From NCBI GenBank assembly GCA_026417495.1, contig JAOADD010000020.1, positions 1-64,000 of the forward strand: a stretch of 64,000 bases of DNA. The letters run 5' to 3'. The notes beneath the pieces are model-generated. The model saw nothing but the letters and a program-made list of their open reading frames with translations, made no database searches and was not told the origin of the DNA. Positions 49,611-58,003 of this stretch are shown here, one piece after another. The translations under genes and the position numbers were made by a program. Position 1 is the stretch's first letter; each line of letters begins with the position of its first letter. The stretch is from Ignavibacteria bacterium (GTDB taxonomy: Bacteria; Bacteroidota; Ignavibacteria; Tepidaquicellales; Tepidaquicellaceae).

Positions 49611-50207
49611 ATGAAAAAATTAAATTTATTCGTTGGAATTGTTATTCTTTCTTTAATTGCTTTTGGGTGCAATAAGAAAGAAAGTGAAACTAGCGATTTA
49701 AACAAACAACAAACAACAAAAACAGAAGAAAAAAAAGAAGAAACTAAATTATATTCCACAATTACATCCGTTGATAATGCAGTTGAAAATGTTTTACCGA
49801 ATTTTTCATGGGAAGAAAATGGAAAGACTATGAGCATAAGTGAATATAAAGGTAAAGTATTATTAATTAATTTGTGGGCTACTTGGTGTGGGCCATGCAA
49901 AAAGGAAATACCTGACTTGATGGAAATAGCAAATGACTTAAAAGATAAAGATTTCAAAATGTTTGGAGTAAGTGTGCTGGAAAGGGAAGAGAAAAATCTC
50001 AATAGTTACTTAAAAACAAATCCAATCACATACCAAATACTTCATGGTAAACAGGATTTTATAAACGCTATTGAAAAAGCAACTAAACAGAAAATCGAAG
50101 CAATTCCGATGACATTAATAGTTGACAAGAAATTTAAAATTGTAGAAGTTATCGTTGGAACAAGAAGCAAAGCTGATTTTATGAAATTAATAAATAAATA
50201 CCTGTAA
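49611..50207 (+). CDS. TlpA-like thioredoxin lipoprotein with intact CxxC
   Basis: The 198 residues have a lipobox (LIAFGC, Cys20), a charged Lys/Glu linker (about 22-47) and a TlpA/ResA-type thioredoxin fold with active site WATWCGPCKKE (Cys93, Cys96) and cis-Pro in IPMTLIVD. Such periplasmic, membrane-anchored reductases reduce disulfides, for example in cytochrome c maturation or envelope proteins. It is a tandem paralogue of the cysteine-free gene just upstream, and both lie between the sigma factor and dxr. The partner of the pair is not evident. Confidence 0.94.
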   Translation: MKKLNLFVGIVILSLIAFGCNKKESETSDLNKQQTTKTEEKKEETKLYSTITSVDNAVENVLPNFSWEENGKTMSISEYKGKVLLINLWATWCGPCKKEIPDLMEIANDLKDKDFKMFGVSVLEREEKNLNSYLKTNPITYQILHGKQDFINAIEKATKQKIEAIPMTLIVDKKFKIVEVIVGTRSKADFMKLINKYL

Positions 50208-50210
50208 TAA

Positions 50211-51371
50211 TTGGATAAACTTAGTATTGGAATATTAGGTTCAACAGGTTCTATTGGACAAAGCACCTTAGAAGTTATTAAAAATCTGAAGCGAAATAAT
50301 ATTCAGGTTGAAGTAAAATTCTTGACTACTTTTGGTAATATCGAAAGAATTAGAACTCAAGTATTAGAATTTTTGCCTGAATATGTGCACATTTCAGATA
50401 AAGAAAAATTTAATGAATTTTTAGGATTTAAATTACCCTATAAACTTAAAGTTCTAACGGGACAAGATGAGCTATTAAAATTGGTTAGTGAGGTTGAATA
50501 TGATAAATTAATTGTTGCCGTTGTCGGTTTTAACGCATTAACACCCACAATAGAAGCAATAAAATCTGGTAAAAAAATTGGATTAGCGAATAAAGAAACT
50601 CTTGTTGTTGCAGGTAAAATCATCAATGAACTTATAAAAAATCATAAAACCGAAATTATTCCTATAGATAGTGAACATTCTGCAATATTTCAATGTATAA
50701 TCGGAGAAGATAGAAATAAAATATCAAAGATAATACTCACAGCAAGTGGTGGCCCATTTCGTAATAAAACTATTGATGAAATAAAAGATGCAACTATTAA
50801 AGATGCTCTTGCACATCCGAACTGGAATATGGGAAATAAAATAACAATAGACTCAGCTACCATGATGAATAAAGGTCTTGAAGTAATAGAAGCAAAGTGG
50901 ATATTTAATTTAAAGTTAGAACAAATTGAAGTATTAATTCATCCACAATCAATAATACATTCATTAGTAGAGTTTATTGATGGTTCGGTTAAGGCTCAGC
51001 TTGGAATTCCAAATATGAAAATACCAATTCAATATGCTATAACATATCCAGAGCGAATAGCATCAGATTTCCCTCGAATCAACTTTTTAGAAAATAATGT
51101 TTTAACTTTTGAAAAACCAGATAGAGAAAAATTTGAATGTTTAGAACTTGCTTATCATTCAATCAGAGAAGGTGGTACATATCCTGTGGTCCTTAATGCT
51201 GCTAATGAGGTAGCGGTTGAAATGTTTTTAAATAAAAAAATTAAATTTCTCGATATTTCAAAATTGATAAAAATAGCATTGGAGAACCACAAACCAATAA
51301 TGAATTATGAAATTGAACATATATATGAAGTTGATAAAAAAACCAGAGAATTTATTTTTAATTTATTTTAA
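50211..51371 (+). CDS. dxr: 1-deoxy-D-xylulose 5-phosphate reductoisomerase, TTG start
   Basis: Dxr makes 2-C-methyl-D-erythritol 4-phosphate in the MEP isoprenoid pathway. The 386 residues include the NADPH loop GILGSTGSIGQST, ANKETLVVAG, metal and substrate residues in DSEHSAIFQ, TASGGPFRN, NWNMGNKITIDSATMMNKGLE (metal-binding block, shortened here to its key part), and PIQYAITYPER. No ATG precedes the Rossmann motif; TTG at 50,211 is the only sensible start and lies 3 bp after the tlpA stop, so initiation may depend on coupling. Isoprenoid supply for menaquinone links it to menG at the end of the operon. Confidence 0.97.
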   Translation: MDKLSIGILGSTGSIGQSTLEVIKNLKRNNIQVEVKFLTTFGNIERIRTQVLEFLPEYVHISDKEKFNEFLGFKLPYKLKVLTGQDELLKLVSEVEYDKLIVAVVGFNALTPTIEAIKSGKKIGLANKETLVVAGKIINELIKNHKTEIIPIDSEHSAIFQCIIGEDRNKISKIILTASGGPFRNKTIDEIKDATIKDALAHPNWNMGNKITIDSATMMNKGLEVIEAKWIFNLKLEQIEVLIHPQSIIHSLVEFIDGSVKAQLGIPNMKIPIQYAITYPERIASDFPRINFLENNVLTFEKPDREKFECLELAYHSIREGGTYPVVLNAANEVAVEMFLNKKIKFLDISKLIKIALENHKPIMNYEIEHIYEVDKKTREFIFNLF

Positions 51372-51386
51372 ACACGAATAATACAA

Positions 51387-52760
51387 ATGGAGATTATATC
51401 AACAATATTTTATTTTTTAGTTGTAATCGGAATACTTGTATTCATACACGAGTTTGGACACTTTATAGCAGCAAGGATATTCAAAATTAGGGCTGAAATT
51501 TTTGCTTTCGGTATGGGACCGAGACTATTTGGTTATAATAAAGTAAATGGGTTTACATTTGGGAAATTAAAGGAAGACATACAATTAGAAGATCATACCG
51601 ATTATAGAGTATGTGCTTTCCCAATTGGTGGGTTTGTCAAAGTTGCTGGAATGATTGATGAAAGTATGGATAGCGATTTTGTTGGGAAGAAACCAGAGAT
51701 ATGGGAATATAGATCAAGACCAGTATGGCAAAGAATGATTGTAATTCTTGCAGGAGTTTTTATGAATGTACTCCTTGCATTTATAATATTTTATTTTACA
51801 AACATTTTTAAAGAAGTCACAATATACGACACCACAAAAATAGGATATATACCTTCAAAATCTATTGCATACGAAGTTGGACTTAAGAATGATGATATTA
51901 TCAGAAAAATCAATGGTAAAGAAGTTAATAATTGGACAGAAGTTACTACAAACTTATATGGAATTGACAATATTGGTAGTGATATAAAACTAGAAATACA
52001 AAGAGGAAACCTTGACACTTTTATCTATATACCCAAAGGTAAAATAAGTATTACAGGTGATAGAACAATTGAAATTTATCCTGATTATTTAACTTGCACA
52101 ATTAGAGAAGTTATCAAAGAAAAACCAGCAGGTAAATTAGGACTTAAAGAAAATGATATCATCCTTACATACGCAGGAGAAAAAGTTCGAAACTCAAGAA
52201 ATCTTACTGAGTTGATTAAAAATAATTTTGGTAAAGAGTCAAAAATTGAATGGGAAAGAGATGGGATAATGATGAGTGCTTTCATAATGCCAGACATTGA
52301 TTCAACTATCGGTATAAAGATAGAAGATATATATATAGGTCCTAAAAAATATATCACTTATAACGCTTTTACTGCATTTACAAAATCAGTTAAAGATTTA
52401 TATTATCTTGGTATTGATCTTTTTTTCAAGTCAATAGCAAAAATCATTAAAGGTGATATTCCATTTAAATCTGCAATTGGTGGACCAATCAAGATAGCAA
52501 AAATTTCTGCTCAATCCGCAGAAAGTGGTTTTCTAACATTCATCTACTTTGTTGCTCTTCTTTCACTTACATTAGCAATCATTAATGTATTACCATTCCC
52601 TGCTCTTGATGGGGGACATTTTATTATTCTCTTAATTGAAGCTATAATACGAAAACCAATTTCATACAAGGTTCAAATAATGATTCAAAGAATTGGTTTA
52701 ATATTACTAATTGCATTTATGCTCTTTGTTATTTACAATGATATTATTTCCTTGAAGTAG
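51387..52760 (+). CDS. rseP: Site-2 membrane metalloprotease RseP
   Basis: RseP cuts membrane proteins within the bilayer, such as anti-sigma factors. The 457 residues have HEFGH (zinc ligands, 21-25) at the end of the first membrane segment, and two PDZ-like modules (about 160-230 and about 245-310; IPSKSIAYEVGLKNDDIIRKI, PAGKLGLKENDIIL). The second zinc motif NVLPFPALDGGHF is near 409. The gene is the fifth in the sigma factor operon. The link with the ECF sigma gene is suggestive of regulated release, but no anti-sigma substrate is present here. Confidence 0.96.
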   Translation: MEIISTIFYFLVVIGILVFIHEFGHFIAARIFKIRAEIFAFGMGPRLFGYNKVNGFTFGKLKEDIQLEDHTDYRVCAFPIGGFVKVAGMIDESMDSDFVGKKPEIWEYRSRPVWQRMIVILAGVFMNVLLAFIIFYFTNIFKEVTIYDTTKIGYIPSKSIAYEVGLKNDDIIRKINGKEVNNWTEVTTNLYGIDNIGSDIKLEIQRGNLDTFIYIPKGKISITGDRTIEIYPDYLTCTIREVIKEKPAGKLGLKENDIILTYAGEKVRNSRNLTELIKNNFGKESKIEWERDGIMMSAFIMPDIDSTIGIKIEDIYIGPKKYITYNAFTAFTKSVKDLYYLGIDLFFKSIAKIIKGDIPFKSAIGGPIKIAKISAQSAESGFLTFIYFVALLSLTLAIINVLPFPALDGGHFIILLIEAIIRKPISYKVQIMIQRIGLILLIAFMLFVIYNDIISLK

Positions 52761-52778
52761 AAATTCCTTGATAAATTT

Positions 52779-53471
52779 ATGGACAATTCAATTAAAAAAA
52801 TGTTCTCATCTATATCAAGGAATTATGACCTCATGAACAGTATTATGACATTTGGGTTTGATATGTATTGGAGAAGAAAAAGTGTTAAACTTGCGGGGGT
52901 TAAAAAAGGAGACAGCGTCCTTGATTTAGGAGCAGGAACAGGTGATTTCGCATTTGCATTTTGGGAAAAAACCAGTCCAGAGGGAAAAGTTGTCGCTGTT
53001 GATTTTTGTGAAGAGATGTTAAATATTTTAAGAGATAAAATAAAGAAAAAGAAAGCTGAAATTGAGATTATTAATAAAGATGTAATGGAATTAAATTTCT
53101 CTGAAAACACCTTTGATTTTGTTTCAATGGCTTTTGGACTTAGAAATTTTTCTGATCCTTTTAAATTGATTGATAATATATGTTTGTATTTAAAACCTCA
53201 AGGAAAAATAGTAATACTCGAAACAGGTATACCAGGCTATCCTTTTAAAATATTTTATTTAATTTATACTAAATTTTTTATTCCCTTAATGGGAAAAATT
53301 TTTGCAGGTAATAAATCAGCTTATGAATATCTCATCAATACTGCCTCAAAATTCCCCTATGGAAATGAATTAGCTGGAAAATTATTAAAAAACAAAAATA
53401 TCTATGATATAAAAATTAAGAAATTTTTCAGTGGAGCTGTTTATCTTTATATTTGTACCGTAAAAAAATAA
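52779..53471 (+). CDS. ubiE: Demethylmenaquinone methyltransferase
   Basis: UbiE/MenG methylates the quinone ring in the final step of menaquinone synthesis, using SAM. The 230 residues start with the family signature KKMFSSISRNYDLMN and MTFGFDMYWRR, then the SAM loop LDLGAGTGDF, AVDFCEEML, and SMAFGLRNFSDP. It is the last gene of the forward operon, converging on iorB with 5 bp between stops. Its presence with dxr fits quinone biosynthesis, and menaquinone is the usual quinone of this group. Confidence 0.96.
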   Translation: MDNSIKKMFSSISRNYDLMNSIMTFGFDMYWRRKSVKLAGVKKGDSVLDLGAGTGDFAFAFWEKTSPEGKVVAVDFCEEMLNILRDKIKKKKAEIEIINKDVMELNFSENTFDFVSMAFGLRNFSDPFKLIDNICLYLKPQGKIVILETGIPGYPFKIFYLIYTKFFIPLMGKIFAGNKSAYEYLINTASKFPYGNELAGKLLKNKNIYDIKIKKFFSGAVYLYICTVKK

Positions 53472-53476
53472 TTACT

Positions 53477-54058
53477 TTACATTAAAGACATAGTAATTTC
53501 CCTACCTGCTTCTAATGCATCCAAATTCGCTTTTATAACATTGTCACCTTTAGAGTAAAAAAGTTTTCTTATTGCATTCTTTAACTTTTCATAATCAATA
53601 TCAAGGAAAGGACTCGCAGCACCAAGAACAACGATATTTGCAGATTTAGGAGATTTTAATTTCTTTGCAACTTCATCTGCGTCAAAATAAATCCTCTTGG
53701 GAAGTTTATCTATTTCAGTTATTACTTCATCAAGATTAGGATAATTCGGGATATTGATAAAAGGTTTAGTATTTGTAATAACCCAACCCTCTTCTGAAAG
53801 AAATGGTAAATATCTGAGAGATTCCATTGGTTCGACGGATATAATCATATCAGCATTTCCAAGAGGAATCAGATCAGAGGCAATTTCCTGAGATGACAAG
53901 CGAAGATGAGATTGCACATCACCTCCTCTCTGACTCATACCATGTACTTCGGATTGTTTTAAATACAATCCCGATTCCAACGCTGCTAAACCAATAGTAG
54001 CAGCAATAGTTAATATACCTTGTCCGCCAACACCTGCAAGGATAATATCTTTTTTCAT
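53477..54058 (-). CDS. iorB: Indolepyruvate ferredoxin oxidoreductase, beta subunit
   Basis: IorB is the gamma-type subunit domain of the 2-oxoacid oxidoreductase that oxidatively decarboxylates aryl pyruvates. From ATG 54,058 it has 193 residues, beginning with DIILAGVGGQGILTIA. It includes SEVHGMSQRGGDVQSHLR and the nucleotide-binding pattern MIISVEPMESLRYLPFL. The open frame continues upstream to 54,106 inside iorA, but the later ATG gives the family N-terminus and lies one base after the iorA TAA, so I prefer it. The two genes are translationally coupled. Confidence 0.94.
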   Translation of the reverse strand: MKKDIILAGVGGQGILTIAATIGLAALESGLYLKQSEVHGMSQRGGDVQSHLRLSSQEIASDLIPLGNADMIISVEPMESLRYLPFLSEEGWVITNTKPFINIPNYPNLDEVITEIDKLPKRIYFDADEVAKKLKSPKSANIVVLGAASPFLDIDYEKLKNAIRKLFYSKGDNVIKANLDALEAGREITMSLM

Positions 54059-54059
54059 A

Positions 54060-55655
54060 TTACTTTTTTTCTTTTTTCTTTTTACCGATTGTTTGTATAC
54101 ATTCACGTCTCGGAATAATCACAGAAACACCTCTATAATCTAATTCCTCTTTAATTATCCTAAAATTTTCTTCTTTATGTGATTTAATTGGATTAATAAC
54201 CCTAATATGTTCTTCCTTAACTCCAACTCCTCTACAAATATCCTCTAATTTTCCAGAACCTGAAGATTTCTGACCACCAGTCATAGCAGTTGTATCATTA
54301 TCCAGAATAAAAACTGTAATGGGTGAATTATCATTAACAGCATCAAGCAATCCAGTAATACCTGAATGTGTAAATGTAGAATCTCCAATAACAGCAACAG
54401 CAGGAAATAAACCAGCATCAGCAGCACCCTTTGCCATTGTAATAGATGCACCCATATCTACACAACTGTTAATTGTTTCATAGGGAGGAAGTGCAGCAAG
54501 TGTATAACATCCTATATCTGAAAATACTCTACTAGCTGCATATTCCTTTAATACTTCATTTAAAACAACTACAGAGTCAATATGAGGGCACCCTGCACAG
54601 AGGGAGGGTGGCCTTCCAACAACTACATTAGGAATTTTTCTTGTCTCTTTAACTTCCATTCCAAGAGCTTTCGCAACTAAAACTGGATTTAATTCACCAT
54701 CACGAGGTAAGGTTCCATCAAGTCTTCCTTTAATTTTTTTACCTAAATTTAATATCCCTTTCATCAAATCCTCAATAAAAGGATAACCTTCTTCTAAAAC
54801 AAGAATTTCCTCAACTTCATTATAAATTTCTCTTACTAATTTTTCAGGTAACGGATATTGACTAATTTTCAATAAGGGATAAGGTAAATCTTTATTAGTA
54901 AAATTCTCCATCAAATAATTATATGCAATACCACTGGCAATGATTCCAAGTGATTTATCTTTACCTTTAAAATATTTATTATATCCAGAGCTTTCAGATT
55001 CATACAAAAAATTTTTTTGATTGTTTAATAAGTCCTTGTATTGTTTTCTTGCGATAGAAGGTAATAAAACAAACTGTCTTAAGTTTTCAGGTAGTTTAAT
55101 TTCGTTCTGATTTCTTAAATTTTTTCTCAGAACTCCTGACCTTGAATGTGCAAGTCTAGTAGTAATTCTTATTAATACAGGTATTTTATATTTCTCAGAA
55201 AAGTCAAATCCATAATGTACCATATCATACGCTTCCTGTTGATTTGATGGCTCAAGGACTGGAATTAGAGCAAATTTTCCATAAAACCTTGAGTCCTGTT
55301 CATTTTGGGAAGAATGCATAGAAGGATCATCAGCAGCTACGATTATTAATCCACCATTAGCACCTGTAATAGCAGAATTAACAAAAGGATCAGCTGCAAC
55401 ATTTAATCCAACATGCTTCATACAAACAATAGCTCTCTTACCAGCATAAGACATTCCAAGTGCTGCTTCCATAGCGGTTTTTTCATTCGCGGACCAATTG
55501 CAAAAGACTTTATTTTCTGCAGCTTGCTTTGATCTCTGAACATATTCCATAATTTCAGTTGAAGGTGTACCAGGATAAGCATATATACCAGATAATCCGG
55601 CATCTAAAGCTCCTTGTGCAATTGCTTCATCCCCTAAAAGTAACAATTTTTCCAT
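54060..55655 (-). CDS. iorA: Indolepyruvate ferredoxin oxidoreductase, alpha subunit
   Basis: The 531 residues contain the pyrimidine-binding half (LGDEAIAQGALDAG, AYPGTPSTEIM) and the TPP domain (PPSLCAGCPHIDSV; GDSTFTHSGITGLLDAV, then LDNDTTAMTGGQ for Mg-diphosphate). With IorB it converts indolepyruvate and other aryl-2-oxoacids to acyl-CoA plus CO2, reducing ferredoxin, in aromatic amino acid catabolism. The protein ends just after IIPRRECIQ with a Lys-rich tail. The C-terminal 2[4Fe-4S] ferredoxin domain found in longer (about 600-residue) IorA proteins is absent. Bacteroidota may normally have the short form. gapA lies 65 bp upstream on the same strand. Confidence 0.95.
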   Translation of the reverse strand: MEKLLLLGDEAIAQGALDAGLSGIYAYPGTPSTEIMEYVQRSKQAAENKVFCNWSANEKTAMEAALGMSYAGKRAIVCMKHVGLNVAADPFVNSAITGANGGLIIVAADDPSMHSSQNEQDSRFYGKFALIPVLEPSNQQEAYDMVHYGFDFSEKYKIPVLIRITTRLAHSRSGVLRKNLRNQNEIKLPENLRQFVLLPSIARKQYKDLLNNQKNFLYESESSGYNKYFKGKDKSLGIIASGIAYNYLMENFTNKDLPYPLLKISQYPLPEKLVREIYNEVEEILVLEEGYPFIEDLMKGILNLGKKIKGRLDGTLPRDGELNPVLVAKALGMEVKETRKIPNVVVGRPPSLCAGCPHIDSVVVLNEVLKEYAASRVFSDIGCYTLAALPPYETINSCVDMGASITMAKGAADAGLFPAVAVIGDSTFTHSGITGLLDAVNDNSPITVFILDNDTTAMTGGQKSSGSGKLEDICRGVGVKEEHIRVINPIKSHKEENFRIIKEELDYRGVSVIIPRRECIQTIGKKKKEKK

Positions 55656-55720
55656 ATATAATAATAAATAATTTTAAGAATCTAATATTTCATCTTTGGG
55701 AAACAGTAAATGTAGTGTGG

Positions 55721-56710
55721 TTATAATTTTTTAATCAAATCAACAACCCTACAAGAATATCCCCATTCATTATCATACCATCCAATTACTTTAACCATAT
55801 CACCATTTACCATAGTAGATAATGCATCAAAAATGCATGAATGTGAGTCACCTATAATATCTGATGACACTAACGGATCTTCAGTATAAGCAAGAATTCC
55901 CTTCAACTCATTCTCTGATGCTTTCTTCATAAATGAATTAACTTCTTCTCTTGTTGTCTCCCTTTTTACTTGACAGACAAAATCAGTAATGGAAGCATCT
56001 GGAGTAGGAACTCTCAAAGCAAATCCATCTAATTTTCCTTTTAAGTGAGGTAAAACTTTCCCAACTGCTTTAGCCGCTCCAGTAGTTGTTGGAATTATAT
56101 TTATTGCACCTGCCCTTGCTCTCCTTAAATCTTTGTGGGGTTGATCTAACATTACCTGATCATTTGTATAAGAATGAACTGTAGTCATAAATCCTTTAAT
56201 AATTCCTAAATTATCATCAATAACTTTAACCATAGGGGCAAGACAATTAGTTGTACAAGATGCATTTGAAATAATTTTATGCTCTGGTTTCAAGATATCG
56301 TCATTAACACCAATAACAACTATCGCATCTATATCATCTTTTGGAGGTGCTGTAAGTATTACTTTCTTAGCACCTGCTTTCAGATGCAATTCAAGTTTTT
56401 CTCTCTTTGTGAATACCCCTGTTGCTTCTACAACAAAATCAACACCAAGTTTATCCCAACCAAGTAGAGATGGGTCTTTTTCTGCAGTAACACGAATTGT
56501 TTTATCATTAACTTTAATTCCATCATCAAGGGCTTGAATATCAGCAGGAAATTTACCGTGTATAGAATCATACTTTAACAAATGAGCTAAAGTTTTTGTA
56601 TCCATCAAATCATTAATAGATATTACATCAAAGCCACCTTCAAGAAACATTTTCTTAAAAACTAATCTTCCAATTCTTCCAAAACCATTAATACCGATTT
56701 TATATGCCAT
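55721..56710 (-). CDS. gapA: Glyceraldehyde-3-phosphate dehydrogenase, NAD type
   Basis: GapA makes 1,3-bisphosphoglycerate in glycolysis (and the reverse). The 329 residues have the Rossmann start [16 protein letters not shown], an acidic residue in SINDLMD at the NAD site, the catalytic Cys in [11 protein letters not shown], the anion sites in HSYTNDQ, and the C-terminal [13 protein letters not shown]. It has the strongest Shine-Dalgarno sequence in the window and a perfect inverted repeat upstream, so it may be specially regulated. It is divergent from efp. Confidence 0.97.
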   Translation of the reverse strand: MAYKIGINGFGRIGRLVFKKMFLEGGFDVISINDLMDTKTLAHLLKYDSIHGKFPADIQALDDGIKVNDKTIRVTAEKDPSLLGWDKLGVDFVVEATGVFTKREKLELHLKAGAKKVILTAPPKDDIDAIVVIGVNDDILKPEHKIISNASCTTNCLAPMVKVIDDNLGIIKGFMTTVHSYTNDQVMLDQPHKDLRRARAGAINIIPTTTGAAKAVGKVLPHLKGKLDGFALRVPTPDASITDFVCQVKRETTREEVNSFMKKASENELKGILAYTEDPLVSSDIIGDSHSCIFDALSTMVNGDMVKVIGWYDNEWGYSCRVVDLIKKL

Positions 56711-56714
56711 AATT

Positions 56715-56721
56715 AACCTCC
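56715..56721 (-). promoter_or_regulatory. Strong Shine-Dalgarno sequence of gapA
   Basis: On the reverse strand GGAGGTT lies 4 bp before the gapA ATG, close to ideal spacing and complementarity. Few other genes in the window have any such motif. Confidence 0.8.
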
Positions 56722-56741
56722 GTTAATTTAAATTTATTAAT

Positions 56742-56774
56742 TTTTGCTTAATTTTTATAGAAAATTAAGCAAAA
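56742..56774. repeat. Perfect 14-bp inverted repeat upstream of gapA
   Basis: TTTTGCTTAATTTT and AAAATTAAGCAAAA are exact reverse complements separated by 5 bp (TATAG), 32-64 bp before the gapA start. The symmetry and position fit a repressor operator or an mRNA hairpin in the leader. The stem has only four G/C bases in 28, so as a terminator it would be weak. It also lies 109 bp before efp on the other strand, beyond that gene's likely promoter. Confidence 0.75.
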
Positions 56775-56819
56775 TTCACTCAAAAATCAACTAAATTAAT
56801 TAGAAATTGACAAGTTTTA

Positions 56820-56850
56820 TTGATTTTCAATACTTAAATAATTATCTTTG
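56820..56850 (+). promoter_or_regulatory. Promoter of the efp operon (TTG-N20-TATCTTTG)
   Basis: TTG at 56,820 and TATCTTTG at 56,843-56,850 are separated by 20 bp, a full match to the Bacteroidota pattern. The start site would be near 56,857, giving a leader of about 27 nt before efp. Confidence 0.55.
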
Positions 56851-56883
56851 TATTTAATATTTGTATAATTATTATATTAAAAA

Positions 56884-57447
56884 ATGGCAACAACTTCAGA
56901 TTTAAGAGTCGGTACGATTATCAAATTTAATGGAGAACTTCACAGTATTGTTTATTTAGAACATCGCACACCTGGTAATTTAAGAGCATTTTATCAGGTA
57001 AAAATGAGAAATTTAATTAATGGAAAAATGATTGAACACAGGTTCCGATCAGGTGAAGAAGTACAAATTGAACGACTTGAACAAAAAACTTATCAATTTT
57101 TATATAAAGACGGAGAAAATTATTACTTTATGGACACCGAAACCTATGACCAGGTGTATTTATCTGAAGAAAAACTCGGGGAACAAAGTCACTTTTTAAA
57201 AGAAGGGCAGGAAGTACAAATAAATTTCCACGACGGAAATCCTATTTCAGTTGATATGCCTCCCCATGTTGAATTAAAAGTGATATCTGCACCTCCAGGG
57301 ATTAGAGGTAACACAGCCAGTAATACGACGAAACCTGTTACACTTGAAACTGGAGCAGTAATAAATACACCATTATTTATAGAAGAAGGCGATATAATAA
57401 AAGTTGATACACGAACCTGGGAATATCTTGAAAGAGTGAAAAAATAA
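56884..57447 (+). CDS. efp: Elongation factor P with an Asn at the usual modified tip
   Basis: EF-P rescues ribosomes stalled at polyproline. The 187 residues include the N-terminal KOW-like domain (DLRVGTIIKFNGELHSI), the tip loop (EHRTPGNLRAFYQVKMRNL) and the two OB domains (SVDMPPHVELKVISAPPGIRG; DTRTWEYLERVKK). Aligned without gaps to E. coli EF-P (VKPGKGQAF), the modified Lys is Asn here (TPGNLRAF), with an Arg two residues on. The modifying enzymes EpmA, EarP and YmfI act on Lys or Arg, so this EF-P is probably unmodified at the tip or modified in another way. It leads the operon efp-accB-accC-ENR-fmdB. Confidence 0.97.
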   Translation: MATTSDLRVGTIIKFNGELHSIVYLEHRTPGNLRAFYQVKMRNLINGKMIEHRFRSGEEVQIERLEQKTYQFLYKDGENYYFMDTETYDQVYLSEEKLGEQSHFLKEGQEVQINFHDGNPISVDMPPHVELKVISAPPGIRGNTASNTTKPVTLETGAVINTPLFIEEGDIIKVDTRTWEYLERVKK

Positions 57448-57469
57448 GAGTTAATTAAAAAAATAAAAA

Positions 57470-57955
57470 ATGAAGACAGACTTAAATTACATTAAAAAAC
57501 TAATTAAAATGCTTGATGAAAGCGGATTAGCAGAAATAGAAATAGAAGAAGAAGGTTGCAAATTGAAATTGTCAAAACCTCGACCGAAAATAACACAAGC
57601 AGTCCAGCAATTTGTACCTCAATCAATCGAACCACCTCAAGCACCCCCAATTAAAGAAACAGAAAGAAAAGCTGAAATAGAGGAAGAAAAGAAAGAGGAG
57701 TTAAAATCTGATAAAATTGTAGAAGTACGCTCTCCTATGGTTGGAACTTTTTACAAAGCACCCGCTCCTGATGCAGAACCATATGTTACAGTTGGCTCAA
57801 AAGTAAAGAAAGGAACAGTACTTTGCATTATAGAAGCAATGAAATTAATGAACGAAATTGAATCAGAGGTCTCTGGTACTGTGGTTAAGGTACTCGTAGA
57901 AAATGCTCAACCAGTTGAATATGATCAACCTCTATTTTTAATTGAAAAGGATTAG
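57470..57955 (+). CDS. accB: Biotin carboxyl carrier protein of acetyl-CoA carboxylase
   Basis: AccB carries biotin between AccC and the carboxyltransferase, making malonyl-CoA for fatty acids. The 161 residues have an N-terminal helix region (1-40), a Pro/Glu/Lys-rich linker (about 42-85), and the biotinyl domain ending with [10 protein letters not shown], in which Lys125 is biotinylated. The gap to efp is 22 bp, and accC follows 48 bp later. Confidence 0.97.
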   Translation: MKTDLNYIKKLIKMLDESGLAEIEIEEEGCKLKLSKPRPKITQAVQQFVPQSIEPPQAPPIKETERKAEIEEEKKEELKSDKIVEVRSPMVGTFYKAPAPDAEPYVTVGSKVKKGTVLCIIEAMKLMNEIESEVSGTVVKVLVENAQPVEYDQPLFLIEKD

Positions 57956-58003
57956 AATTTTATCATCACATAACAAGTATATATATTATCAATAATTAAA
58001 TAA

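Noticed and set aside
54059-54106. Upstream extension of iorB
   Set aside because: It lies inside iorA and adds a Lys-rich leader not seen in the family; the ATG at 54,058 is preferred.
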